Source of the DNA: Caenorhabditis elegans
Lineage: Eukaryota; Nematoda; Chromadorea; Rhabditida; Rhabditidae
Assembly (NCBI RefSeq): GCF_000002985.6
Contig: NC_003283.11
Coordinates: forward strand, 17,857,501 to 17,921,500
Direction: 5' to 3'
DNA: 64,000 nt
The number at the start of each line of letters is the position of its first letter. The first letter of the stretch is position 1. The notes below the pieces were generated by a model that searched no databases, was not told where the DNA came from, and was given only the letters and a program-made list of their open reading frames with translations. Shown here in pieces: positions 1-12,900 of this stretch. Both the position numbers and the translations under genes were made by a program.

Positions 1-2285
1 AGGCATCATTCTCTGAAGCCTTGCCTGCCTACCGGCGGTGTCAGTGGGAATTTTGCTTTGAAACACTCGAAAAAATAGACTAAAACAGTCAGTAAATTCG
101 AAAATTTCAGGTAAAATCCAGTTTTTTTTTTCCATAAGATTAATTTTCTAGGAAAAAAAATTTGGTTTTACCGACCAAAAAAATCCCAAAACTGGGCAAC
201 ATTAAAGTCAGTTAGAAACCCTGGTTAGGCACCAATTTTCAGAGAAACCTGGCCCAAAACCGGTCGATTTCCTCGATTTTCAGTTCAAAAAACTAAATTT
301 CTTGGAACAAAATCTCAAAATACGGACGTCAAAGCTTCAAAAATTCCAGATCGCTGCTGGAAAAGCTGGAAAAAAGTGGGCGGCGGCGGAAATGCGAAAT
401 TCGAGGAATTTCGGGATCTGCTGCAAAGGAGAAGAAACCCCCCAAAAAAAGTACGGGAAATACCGCAGAGACACAGAGAAACAGGGGGCACTGCAGCCAC
501 GTCCTCTCATCCCTCCCGATGCTTCTGGACATTCCCTATTGCTCTGTCTGGTGACTCTCCACTCCACGTACACTATCTATTCGTGGGCAGCGCCAATGAC
601 AGGCGCTGGGCGCCAACGAGAGATCACGGGAAGCCACAGAGACTCAGAGAACGGACAGAGTGTCTGGTGTCTCTTGTGTCTTCAGTGTGCAAGTGTCTGC
701 GTCTTTTGTGAAGAAGAAGAAGAAGAACTGCAAACGAAATTAGTTGCTCCGTGCGTGTTGGAGCTCCGTCTGGCTTTACGTCTTCATGTTTATTTGTTTA
801 TTCAGAAGCGTTTAATGAGCAAATACTCGGGCTCCATAGAGCGTTTTACTGAAATTCTGACCTTTTTTCAGCTGATTTTCGAATTTTCTGATGAAACCGG
901 GCTCCGTGGAGCTCCTTTTGGGCTTATTTCTGGATTTTCAAAGCGGGAAATTTCAAAACTTCGAAAAAACATTGGAAAATGTGGGAATTTTTGAGAAAAT
1001 CCCCGGAAAAATGTGCCAAATCGGAAGAAACTACTTCGAAAATATGAAAATCGAGTTTTTGTGCTCATTTCTGGTTTTCAGAGCAGATTTCACAGATAAA
1101 TCGGAGAAACTTGAGAAAATGCCCGGAAAACCTTGAACTTTTGCGAAAATGGGCGAATTTTCGAGAAATCGCCGAAAAAAGTGCCAAATCGGAAGGAAAA
1201 GCTTCAAAATGCCAATAATCGAGCGAAAATTCAGTTAAAGTCGCTGGAAAATCCTAAAATCTGCTGAAACAACTGAAAAATCATTAAAAATAGCAGGATT
1301 TTCTCAAAAACCAATGAAAAACGCTGAAAATTGGAGAAAAATCTCTAAAAATCGACAAAATCGTGCAAATTCGAAGGAAAACGCTGGCACATCGACAGAA
1401 ATCCAAGAAATTGCGAGAAAATTGCAAAAACCTCAGAAAAAACCTTAAAATCTGGAAAAAAGGTGGCAATTTCGAAAAAATCGCTGAAAATACAGCTTGA
1501 ATTATCTGAAAATCCGGCAAAAAATCCAATGGAAAGCTGAAAAAACCGGGAATTTCCTGCAATTCCGGCGTATTTTTGCCAAAAACTGTTCCAAATAGAA
1601 GGAAAAACGACGAAAAAAGTGAAAAACGAGCGAATTGAGTGCGAAAATGACCTTGAAATGATGAGAAAACCGAACGAATTAGGCGAAATTCGCGCTCACC
1701 CGGCTGTGTGTAGGTCAATAACAGAATTTCGTGGGAAAATGCGATTTTTCGCGCGGAAAACGAGGAATTTCGTCAGATTTCATCATTTTCACGGGAATTT
1801 GACATGTTTTTGATGGGAAAAAGGCGCGAAAAATGTTTTGAATAAGAAAATGGTGAAAATTCTTTTTTGGATTTCCCGCCAACTTTAGGCAAAAACTTGA
1901 TTTTTAGGATTAAATATGCGAATTTTAACCCAAAAATATCGAAAAAAAAACCGATTAAAAACTCGCTTTTAGCAGTGAAAAACGTCAAAATTCACTCCAA
2001 AAATGAAGAAATGATTACAAAATTTAAAGGCGCATTGAATTTCGAGAACAGCTGGGTCTCACCACGATTACCGTTTTTTGGAAACAATTTGCGAATTTTC
2101 AGGCCAAAAAAGAGAGATTTCGCTGAAAATTTCAAGTTTTAGCTGGAAAAACGTGAAAAATGGTTAATTTGGCGGAAATTTAAAAAAGAAACCGCGAAAA
2201 TTCGCTCAAAAAATTGAAGAATAGATTACAAAAATGAAAGGCGCATAAAGGTTTTCCGGCATCGAGGTCTCACCACGATTACCGT
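1..2285. other. Gene-free left flank with a G+C-richer block and a degenerate duplication
   Basis: I see no supportable exon here. Positions 440-800 are clearly more G+C-rich than the surroundings, contain repeated CAGAGA/CTCTG and TGTCT motifs and a GAAGAAGAAG run, and may be a promoter or first-exon region of a gene lying to the left; this is inference. The rest is AT-rich, intron-like sequence. Around 1980-2075 and 2190-2285 two degenerate copies of one sequence occur, each ending in GTCTCACCACGATTACCG (about 2056-2073 and 2267-2284), a dispersed worm repeat motif. Confidence 0.5.
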
Positions 2286-2299
2286 ATCTGGCGGAATTT

Positions 2300-3842
2300 C
2301 GGTGAATTTTCGCTTAAAAATTGGATTTACAGCTTTAAGCGATTTTTGCCTAAAAATTGGAAATTTTAAGCGATTATAAGCTTAAAAATTGGAAATTTTA
2401 AGCGATTTTTGCCTAAAAATTGGAAATTTTAAGCGATTTTTAAGCTTAAAAATTGGAAATTTTAAGCGATTTTTGGGCGATTTTTGGCCTAAAAATTGGA
2501 AAATTTAAGCGATTTTTGGCCTAAAAATTGGAAATTTTAAGCGATTTTCAAGCTTAAAAATTGGAAAATTTAAGCGATTTTTGGCCTAAAAATTGGAAAT
2601 TTTAAGCGATTTTTGCCTAAAAATTGGAAATTTTAAGCGATTTTTAAGCTTAAAAATTGGAAATTTTAAGCGATTTTTGGGCGATTTTTGGCCTAAAAAT
2701 TGGAAAATTTAAGCGATTTTTGGCCTAAAAATTGGAAATTTTAAGCGATTTTCAAGCTTAAAAATTGGAAAATTTAAGCGATTTTTGGCCTAAAAATTGG
2801 AAATTTTAAGCGATTTTTGGCCTAAAAATTGGAAATTTTAAGCGATTTTTAAGCTTAAAAATTGGAAATTTTAAGCGATTTTTGCCTAAAAATTGGAAAT
2901 TTTAAGCGATTTTTAAGCTTAAAAATTGGAAATTTTAAGCGATTTTTGGGCGATTTTTGGCCTAAAAATTGGAAAATTTAAGCGATTTTTGGCCTAAAAA
3001 TTGGAAATTTTAAGCGATTTTCAAGCTTAAAAATTGGAAAATTTAAGCGATTTTTGGCCTAAAAATTGGAAATTTTAAGCGATTTTTGGCCTAAAAATTG
3101 GAAATTTTAAGCGATTTTTAAGCTTAAAAATTGGAAATTTTAAGCGATTTTTGCCTAAAAATTGGAAATTTTAAGCGATTTTTAAGCTTAAAAATTGGAA
3201 ATTTTAAGCGATTTTTGGGCGATTTTTGGCCTAAAAATTGGAAAATTTAAGCGATTTTTGGCCTAAAAATTGGAAATTTTAAGCGATTTTTAAGCTTAAA
3301 AATTGGAAAATTTAAGCGATTTTTGGCCTAAAAATTGGAAATTTTAAGCGATTTTTAAGCTTAAAAATTGGAAATTTTAAGCGATTTTTGGCCTAAAAAT
3401 TGGAAATTTTAAGCGATTTTTGGCCTAAAAATTGGAAATTTTAAGCGATTTTTGGCCTAAAAATTGGAAATTTTAAGCGATTTATAAGCTTAAAAATTGG
3501 AAATTTTAAGCGATTTTTGGCTTAAAAATTGGAAATTTTAAGCGATTTTTAAGCTTAAAAATTGGAAAATTTAAGCGATTTTTAAGCTTAAAAATTGGAA
3601 AATTTAAGCGATTTTTGGCCTAAAAATTGGAAAATTTAAGCGATTATAAGCTTAAAAATTCGAAATTTTAAGCGATTTTTAAGCTTAAAAATTCGAAATT
3701 TTAAGCGATTTTTGGCCTAAAAATTGGAAAATTTAAGCGAGTTTTAAGCTTAAAATTACTTAAATTCTGCAATTTTTAGGCTTAAAAATCGCTTAAAATT
3801 TCCAATTTTTAAGCTTAAAAATCGCTTAAATTTTCCAATTTT
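2300..3842. repeat. ~32 bp tandem array downstream of csn-1
   Basis: About 45 units of roughly 28-33 bp, built on AAGCGATTTTTGGCC and TAAAAATTGGAAATTTT. Three variants alternate (GGCC, AAGCTT or short GCC between the two halves). A doubled unit containing GATTTTTGGGCGATTTTT returns near 2476, 2690, 2950 and 3215, so a higher-order period of about 200-270 bp overlies the basic unit. The last units (3779-3842) are inverted. Inverted fragments of the same repeat also occur at 5844-5955 inside csn-1 intron 5. Confidence 0.9.
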
Positions 3843-3938
3843 CCGGTCTAAATTGGTCTAAAAATATCAAAATAAATAAGATTCATGATAGTGGTGGAGT
3901 CGTGTGATTTTTACAACAAAAAAAAAACGAGAAAAAAT

Positions 3939-6900
3939 TTAAATATCTCCCAAATCTTCCAAATATTGCACTTGTTGCTGTGGCTGTTGATCATAAGCAA
4001 TATTAAAATCATCAGATAATCCAGATGGTCCAGCAATTCCTCTCGGATCTTCATCCACATCAATTCCACCAAAATTCCGATCGAATTTCGCCGATTCCTT
4101 TTGATTTTTACGTTTTGGACGGGTTTCTTTGTCGGAAATTGAGTGAATATTTGCTCCGGCAAGTGTAGTTTTCCATAAAAGTGATTTGGCTTTTTGAGTT
4201 GCCCGATCACAAGTGACGTTTACTCTGAAAATATTAGGAAATTAGAGGAACTTTCTACGTTTTCAGTGGTTTTTTTCGTTTGATGCGAAAAAATCGAATT
4301 TCCCGTGAAAAATTATAGCTTTTCCGATTGGAAAACCGAGATTTAGTCGAAAAATCAAATGATTTTTGAAGTTTTTTCTGGCGTTTTCAGCTGAATTTTT
4401 GCGTTTTTTTTAAACGAAAATTGGAGAAAATTTTTTTGGAAGAACTTTCTGCGTTTTGAGTGGTTTTTTTTCGTTTGAAAATGCCTTTTTTCGACTAAAT
4501 CTCGGTTTTTCAATCGGAAAAGCTATACTTTTTCACGGAAAATTCGCTTTTTTAGCTTTTCGTCGTTTCAACCAAAAAAAAAATTCCAAAATTTCAACTG
4601 AAAAATTGGAAAAAAAAATTTAAAATCCGAGTTTTTAGCTGGAAAATTGAGAAAATTTTCGGCTTTACAAAATTGAAAAGTTTCCTTTTTTTCTCAATTT
4701 TCGCGTGAAGTCTGAAAAAAAATTTTTTTTTTCGGCGGGAAAATCAAATTTTTATCAGAAATGTTTGCGAAAATCTCCAAAAATCCTAACATTTCCAAAT
4801 TTCCAACTGAAAAATTGGAAAAATCGGAATTTTTCTCAATTTTCATTCTAAAATTCAGCAAAAAAAAAAATTCCCAAAAATTTGAATTTTCCGCAAAAAA
4901 ATGTTTTTTTTTTTCAGAAAAGAATTTTTAAAAAAAGAAGAAAATCATAATATTTTCAGTTAAAAAAATATTTTTTTATCAGTAATTTCTTCCAAAAACC
5001 CACAAAAATTCTCTAATTTTCCTAATATTTTCAGAGTAAACGGTACTAAAATTCCGATTTTTACTATTTTTCAGTGGAAATTATGAAATCGAATTTCCCG
5101 TGAAAAATTATAGCTTTTCCGATTGAAAAACCGAGATTTAGTCGAAAAATCAAATGATTTTTGAAGTTTTTCTGGCGTTTTTTAAACAAAAATTGTCATT
5201 TTCAACGCAAAAAAAAAACAACTGAAAACGTTGAAATTTCTTCCAAAAATCCTCAAATTTCCAAAATATTTTCAGCGATTTTTTACAGAGAAAATTTGAA
5301 TTTCCCGCCAATATCCCAATTTCATTCAAAAATTTTGAATTTCTGTAAAGAACAAGAAAATGAAAAAAAAATCACCATTTTTGATGGAAAATTGATTAAT
5401 TTTAATTTCCAGAGGAAAATTCCAAAAAAAATCAATTTTCCATCAAAAATAGTGATTTTTTTCTTTTTTTTTTTGTTCTTTACAGAAATTCAAAAAAATT
5501 TTGAATGAAATTGGGATATTGGCGGGAAATTCAAATTTTCTCTGTAAAAAATCGCTGAAAATATATTGGAAATTTGAGGATTTTTGGAAGAAATTTCAAC
5601 GTTTTCAGTCGTCTTTTTTTGCGTTGAAAATGACAATTTTTGGTTTTTTCTCCAATTTTTGTTTAAAAAAACGCAAAAATTCAGCTGAAAACGCCAGAAA
5701 AAACTTCAAAAATCATTTGATTTTTCGACTAAATCTCGGTTTTTCAATCGGAAAAGCTATAATTTTTCACGGGAAATTCGATTTTTTCGCATTTTTTACT
5801 TGAAAATTGAGAAAATTTCATAATTTCCACTGAAAAATTGTAAAAATCGGATTTCCAATTTTTAAGCTTAAAAATCGCTTAAAATTTCCAATTTTTAGGC
5901 CAAAAATCGCTTAAAATTTCCAATTTTTAAGCTTAAAATTACTTAAATTCTGCAATTTAAACTTTAAAAACTCAACATTTTCATGGTTAATATATTTATA
6001 TCTTTAATCATTTAAAAAGATATAAATATATTAACCATAAAAATGTTGAGTTTTTTAAGTTTAAATTTTGTGAATTTTTGGAATTTCTTGTGTAAAAATT
6101 TGAATGTTTTCAGCGTTTTCTGCTTTATTTTGAATTTTCATTCAAAATTTCAGATTTTCGTAAACTCCTAGAAAATTTGGTACTTTTGCAGTGAAAACTG
6201 AGAAATTTTCGTTTTTTTCTAAAATTTTTTCTTATAATCTGAAATTTGAAAAAAAAAAACATTTTTTTGGCGGGAGATTCAAATTTTTGCTGAATTTTAG
6301 AATAAATTTTCGATTTTTTCTCAATTTTCAACGAAAAAATCTCATTTTTCAGCTAAAAACTCGGAATTTAGCTCAAAAACTGATTTTTCTAAATTTTCAG
6401 CTTAAAATTCCGCGTTTTTCCAATTTTCAGTAAAAAAATGGGGAAAAATTCGGGATTTTTGAATTTGAATTTTTCGAAGATCATTTTTTTGCTGAATTTT
6501 AGGATGAAAATTGAGAAAAATTCCGATTTTTCCAATTTTTCATTTGGAAATTTGGACATTTTGTCAATTTTCACTAATTTTCAAGTGAAAAATACAGAAA
6601 ATTCGAATTTTTTAGTGAAAACTCGGGATTTTTTGCAATTTTTTGGAATCATTTTGAATTTTTCGAAGATTAATCCTTTTTTTTAAAGCTATATTCTAGG
6701 ATGAAAATTGGCAAAATTTCGATTTTTTTCCAATTTTCAGTAGAAAAATGGGAAAAATTAGAATTAAAGAGTAAAATGACCAAATTTTCTCAATTTCCAG
6801 CGAAAAAAAAAAGGCGATTTTTCCAATTTTTCAGTTTGAAATTCGGGAAATTTTAAAATTTTTAAATTCTCACTAATTTTTAAGTGAAAAATTCGAATTT

Positions 6901-9900
6901 TCGAGTAGAAATTCGGGATTTTTCGTAATTTTTAGCGAAAATTTCATATTTCCAGTTGAAAATTCTACGTTTTCCGACCGAAAAATCCAATTTAAATTCT
7001 TTAAATAGTATGTAGAGCACCTTTTCAAAATAGCATTCTCATCCCGTTCATCCAAAATCCTCACAATTCCCTCGTTTTGATCAATTTTCAACGAGACATG
7101 CTTCTGCTCAATGAGCTCTAACAGCGATAACTGAAGTTCCGCCGAGCTCATTCCAACAGCTTCAGCCATCGTTGCCATTTTAATCGTAGAATACGGTTGA
7201 AGGTATTGGAGAACACATTTCTGCCGAATTTTCTCGAAAAGTTCATCGACATTTCTAGAGATAAATGGATCGAGAAGAAGCCGAGGCTTCACCGATCTCA
7301 TAATCTCAAAGCATCGACCGAATCGGCTTGATGTATACGATCCGAGAAGCTCAATGAGCTGTGGCTCAGATTCCAGAAGCTTCCGGAATGTTCCATTTCC
7401 AGAAACTTGAAGCTTCAAGTCCGCTCGGCTCATTGTAGCCATCGCAGAGAGCATTCCATAGATTCCGAGATCCGATGACGTCACAAACCATTTCGATTGA
7501 AGGCATTCGGTTTTTATTTGAAGAATTGTTTCGACAACTTGACTATAACGCTTATTTCGAAGCTTCAGCAAGACTTGAGCAGCTAGACATTTGGCTAAAG
7601 CCGTCTCAATTAACTGACGATTTGTTAGAGTTTGAATTGGAGCATTTGGATCACGTTCAACCATATATGGAGCATTTTCACCACGTTGTGGTGGAGCTTG
7701 CTGGGATTGTTGACTGTTCTGGAAAAAATGAATCTCGAGGGATTTTGAGTGGAAAAAATGGGATTTTTTGGCAGAAAATTGAGGTTTTTAGCTCAATTTT
7801 GGCGATTTTTTGAACTAAAAATCGCATTTTTTGATGCTGTTGGGATTGTTGACTGTTCTGAAAAACGAAATTTGGAGATTTTTTGACTACGAAATTGTTT
7901 TTTATGACTGAAAATTGACAATTTTAGATAAAATGGAAGATTTTTGAGTTTTTCGGCCTAAATTTAATATTTTTTTACCAAAAATTTGAGTTTTTTTGTG
8001 TAGATTTCAATATTTTTACCGAAATTCATCAATTTTTCGAGAGATTTTCTTCAAATTTCTCACGAAAAATCAATTTTCAGCGGGTTTTCTGTCAATTTCA
8101 AATGAAAAATGAACTCATCCGGACTTCAATTCACAAGTATGACGGAGCTTCTTGCCACATGCTCACTTACAGAGCAGCAAACACGACAATTTGAGCAAAA
8201 ATCGCTTGATGTGTAGGTTTTTAGCGTGGAAATTCGGAAAAATTGATTAAAATCAGTTCAAATCATCGAAAATTGGCAAAAAATCGGTTTTCCAGTGGCA
8301 AAATTGAAAATCTCAAGTTTTTTCACATAAAAATCTTAAAATATAGTGCAAAACTCGAAATTTTACGTAGAAAACTCGAAAAAACCTCAAATTTTATGAT
8401 GAATTCAGTAAAAAACTCGAAAAATCGAGAAAAATCGAGAAAATCCCAGTTTTAACTGAACAAAAATCAAAAAAACTCCAAATTTTATGATAAATTCAGT
8501 AAAAAACTCGAAAAATCGAGAAAAACTCAGTTTTAACTCAAAAAAACCGAAAAAATTAATTTCGAGATTTTTCGTAATTACCTAAAATTTAGATTACAAT
8601 AAAGTTTTTTATGACTGAAAATTGACAATTTTAGATAAAATGGAAGATTTTTGAGTTTTTCGGCCTAAATTTAATATTTTTTACCAAAAATTTGAATTTT
8701 TTGTGTAGATTTCAATATTTTTACCGAAATTCCAGGTTTTCGGAACTGTTTTCTCTCGAAAAATTGATTTTTCGGTCATTTTTGAATAAAATTCAATTAT
8801 TTTTTAAAATTTAGATTTTTAGCCGAATTTTGGCGATTTTGACTGAATTTAGGAATTTTTGAGTTAAAAAAAATGGCATTTTTGAGTAAAATTTGAGATT
8901 TTTCGACTGAAAATATACCTTTTCAGCGTCATCTGCATCTTTCAATGATCTATAAGCAGTATTTGTTACAGTATCCAACTTTCCCCAATCATTTGCACAA
9001 ATTGCAACTTCCATCCAGTTGATCCACATCTGAAATGACACAAACATTTTAGGTTTTTGAGCAAAAAGGTTAGAAAATGTAAATTATTTGAAAATTTGGG
9101 CATAGCTTCCGCATCCCAGGTGGCAAATGCGCTCCATTGAGAATAGTAGATACAATTTCATGTATTTTCCACAGTGTATTTGTGCTGGGGCTCATCTACT
9201 TTAAAGGGACATGGGGTAGATCATGTCCCTTTAAAGTCGATGGCTTTTTCAGAAACAATTACAAAGTGGGGGAAATACCGAAATTTGTGCCTCCTATTAG
9301 CAATAGAGCGCACTTGCCACAAAATTCATGGTATTTTTGGAAAACCACCAGATTTTATATTGTAAATAATTTTTTAATTTTTCGGCGGGAAATTCAAATT
9401 TTTCTGAAAAATTGAAAATTTGGTCATAGCTTCCGCATCTCCGGTGACAAATGGGTGCGATTCGGCAATTCGGGAGAACAAAATCTATGGATTTCAAGAT
9501 TTCGAGCCACCAATCTACCGATTGCACACATTAGTCACAAAAATCTACTTTTTGAAAATTTCCGGCAAATCGGCAAAATGCCGGAATTTAAAATTTCCGG
9601 CAAATCGGCAAAATGCCGGAATTTAAAATTTCCGGCAAATCTGCAAGTTTCCGGAATTGAAAATTTGGGGCAATTCGGCAATTTGCCGGAATTGAAAATT
9701 TCCGGGAAATTTGCAAATTGCCGGAATTTAAAATTTCCGGCAATTTGCCGATTTGCCCGAAATTTTCAATTCCGGCATTTCGGTAAATTGCCAGAATTGA
9801 AATTTCCGGCAAATCAAAAAATTGCCGGAATTTCAGCCAAAAATTTTTTCCAGCATTTTCGATGCAAAAAATTCGGTTTTCAATGAATTTTTCCGACTTT

Positions 9901-12900
9901 TTTGATTTTTTTTTTGTTTTGAGAAAAACGGAGGATTTTCACTACAATTTTAGAAAATTCCTTGAGAAAAACTTTTTTTCGCCAAAACTTTCCAGTAAAA
10001 TTATAAAAATTGTAGAGTTTAGGTCGAAATTTCGGCGATTTTCAGCTTTTTCAGCCAATTTTTGCCCGAAAATCGCAATTTCTTTAATTGGTTTTCCCCA
10101 AAATGAATTTTCTTCAAATTTTGCGATTTTTCGTCAAAAATTCGTCGATTTTTTTCAAATTTTCAGCATTTTGGGCCAATTTTCGGCCAAAAATCGCAAT
10201 TTTTCAATTTCTCTCACAAAACTTGAACTATTAGTGTTTTGTGAGAGAAATTGAAAAATTGCGATTTTTGGGCGAAAATTGGCCCAAAATGCTGAAAATT
10301 TGAAAAAAATCGACGAATTTTTGACGAAAAATCGCAAAATTTGAAGAAAATTCATTTTGGGGAAAACCAATTAAAGAAATTGCGATTTTCGGGCAAAAAT
10401 TGGCTGAAAAAGCTGAAAATCGCCGAAATTTCGACCTAAACTCTACAATTTTTATAATTTTACTGGAAAGTTTTGGCGAAAAAAAGTTTTTCTCAAGGAA
10501 TTTTCTAAAATTGTAGTGAAAATCCTCCGTTTTTCTCAAAACAAAAAAAAAATCAAAAAAGTCGGAAAAATTCATTGAAAACCGAATTTTTTGCATCGAA
10601 AATGCTGGAAAAAATTTTTGGCTGAAATTCCGGCAATTTTTTGATTTGCCGGAAATTTCAATTCTGGCAATTTACCGAAATGCCGGAATTGAAAATTTCG
10701 GGCAAATCGGCAAATTGCCGGAAATTTTAAATTCCGGCAATTTGCAAATTTCCCGGAAATTTTCAATTCCGGCAAATTGCCGAATTGCCGGAAATTTCCA
10801 TTCCACCGATTTTCCGAATTGCCCGAAATTTTCAATTCCGGCAACTTGCAGATTTGCCGGAAATTTTAAATTCCGGCATTTTGCCGATTTGCCGGAAATT
10901 TCAATTCCACCAATATTCCGAATTCTTCAGATTTTTTGCCAAAATTGGTCGATTTTCTTCAATTCTTCAGTTTTTTCACTAAAAAATTTGTGGTTTTTCA
11001 GCCAAATTTTCAGATTTTTTCCGGATTTTCACTAAAAATTTGTGGTTTTTCAGCCAATTTTTCAGCATTTTCCACTTTTTCCGCCCAAAATCTCGATTCC
11101 ATACATTAATAGAATGCTTCAGCTGTGTACAATAATCACGAATTCCTCTCGAATAAAGTCGAATTGCTTCATCAATTTTTCCAGCCATCATATAATGTTG
11201 AAAAAGGTCTTCCATAGCTCTTCTCGTTGATTCTTTAACTCCTTCATCTTTATGTCGTTTATATTCTGCTTGTAATTGATCTGTTGTGCTCTGCCACGTG
11301 GCTCCGTTCTCTTCAATCCATTTTTGGTCTCGCAACGGAATTTGAAAATTCAATTGACGATTTTTGAACTCTTTTCGAGCCAATTCCGACTCGAGTTCGT
11401 TGAAAAATGCCACATAATGAGTGATATCCGTGGTATGTTCCTTTAAATAATTAATCAATGAAATATAAGCATCAGCACGAAGAATTGGACAGTGTCTCGC
11501 GATGAATCGGGCTCTGAAAATTTAAGAAAAGTCCGATTTTTTCAGAGAAAATTTGGTAAAAATCGGGATTTTTTAACTTAAAATTGGATATTTAAGCTGA
11601 AAAATTCAATTTTTCGGAGAAAATGTGTAGAAAATTTGGATTTTTTCAGAGAAAATTTGGAAAAAATCGGGATTTTTAACTTAAAATTGGCAAAATTCCT
11701 GATTTTTGGCGTTAAAATTGGATTTTTTTCACGGAAAATCATTTAAAAAATCGGTAAAATTATGGTTTTTGAGGTAAAATTTCGATTTTCGCGCTTAAAA
11801 TTGAATTTTTTCAGAGAAAATTTGGTAAAAATCGTCAAAATCCGGAATTTTTCAACTTAAAATTGCTTATTTTCGCTGAAAATTTGGAAAAAATCAGAGT
11901 TTTGGCGTTAAAATTGGATATTTAAGCTGAAAAATTCAATTTTTCAGAGAAAATGTGTAGAAAATGGGATTTTTTCACAGAAAATTTGGAAAAAATCGGG
12001 TTTTTGGCATTAAAATTTCATTTTTTCACAAAAAAAAAATGTGTTAAAAATCGTCAAAATTTTTAACTTAAAATTGCATATTTTCACTGAAAAATTGGAA
12101 AAATTCAGAGTTTTTTTGATAAAATTGAATTTTTTCAGAGTAAATAGGTGAAAATTCGGGATTTTTTTTGAATAAAAGTGCATATTTTCATAGTAAATTT
12201 GGAAAAAAGTCGGGATTTTCAACTTAAAATTGGTAAAAATCGCAAAAATGCCTAATTTTTTGCGTTAAAATAGGATTTTTCAGACAAAAATTGAAGAATA
12301 CCGGAGTTTTGGCATTAAAATTGGGAATTTTTCACTTGAAATTGATAAAAATCGCATAAATTCGGAAAATTTTAGTAGAAAACCCGACAAAATATCGCAT
12401 TCTTAGCATTTTTCAGCATAAAACTGAAATATTTCAATGAAAATCTGGAAAAAATTGCAAAAATTTCAGATTTTTGGCGTCAAAATTGACTTTTTCACTG
12501 CAATTCCTGGAATAAATCGTTAAAATTGAATTTTCCAGCGAAAAACAGGGGAAAATTGAATTTTGAGGTAAAAGACGTCTGAAAAACGTCAAAATTATAC
12601 ATTTTTACTAAAACCGTCGAATTTTTCACATCGAAATAAAATATTACCGATCGAGTAGTCTCTTTTTAAATAATAAGTAGCCATTTTTATACAAAAAAAA
12701 CCTAATTTTTCCCCAGTTTTAGCTTGAAATTGGCCGAAAAACCAAAACCAGAAACAAGAAGAACAGCAATTTTACCTCAGAAAAAAGGCATTAGAATCAT
12801 AAGAACACGCCAATGATTCAATATCAATTGCCGATTCGTTAACTGTAAGCGAATAACCATCATCACAAGATTCCCGACGATCATCACGTTTCTCGATCAA

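Noticed and set aside
302..994. 230-codon plus-strand frame and overlapping shorter frames in the left flank
   Set aside because: Composition is not worm-coding, several frames are equally open, and no splice or conservation signal supports any; better treated as a G+C-richer non-coding block.
2300..3842. CRISPR-like array
   Set aside because: Units are contiguous without unique spacers of constant size, and the genome is a nematode; it is a satellite-type tandem array.
3911..4210. 99-codon minus-strand frame downstream of csn-1
   Set aside because: It is the out-of-frame shadow of csn-1 exon 6; the proper frame, phased from exon 5, ends YLEDLGDI at 3939.
9862..10596. Two apparently paralogous ~120-130 codon frames on opposite strands
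   Set aside because: They are the two arms of the inverted repeat in csn-1 intron 3; F/S/K-rich composition reflects AT-rich repeat DNA.
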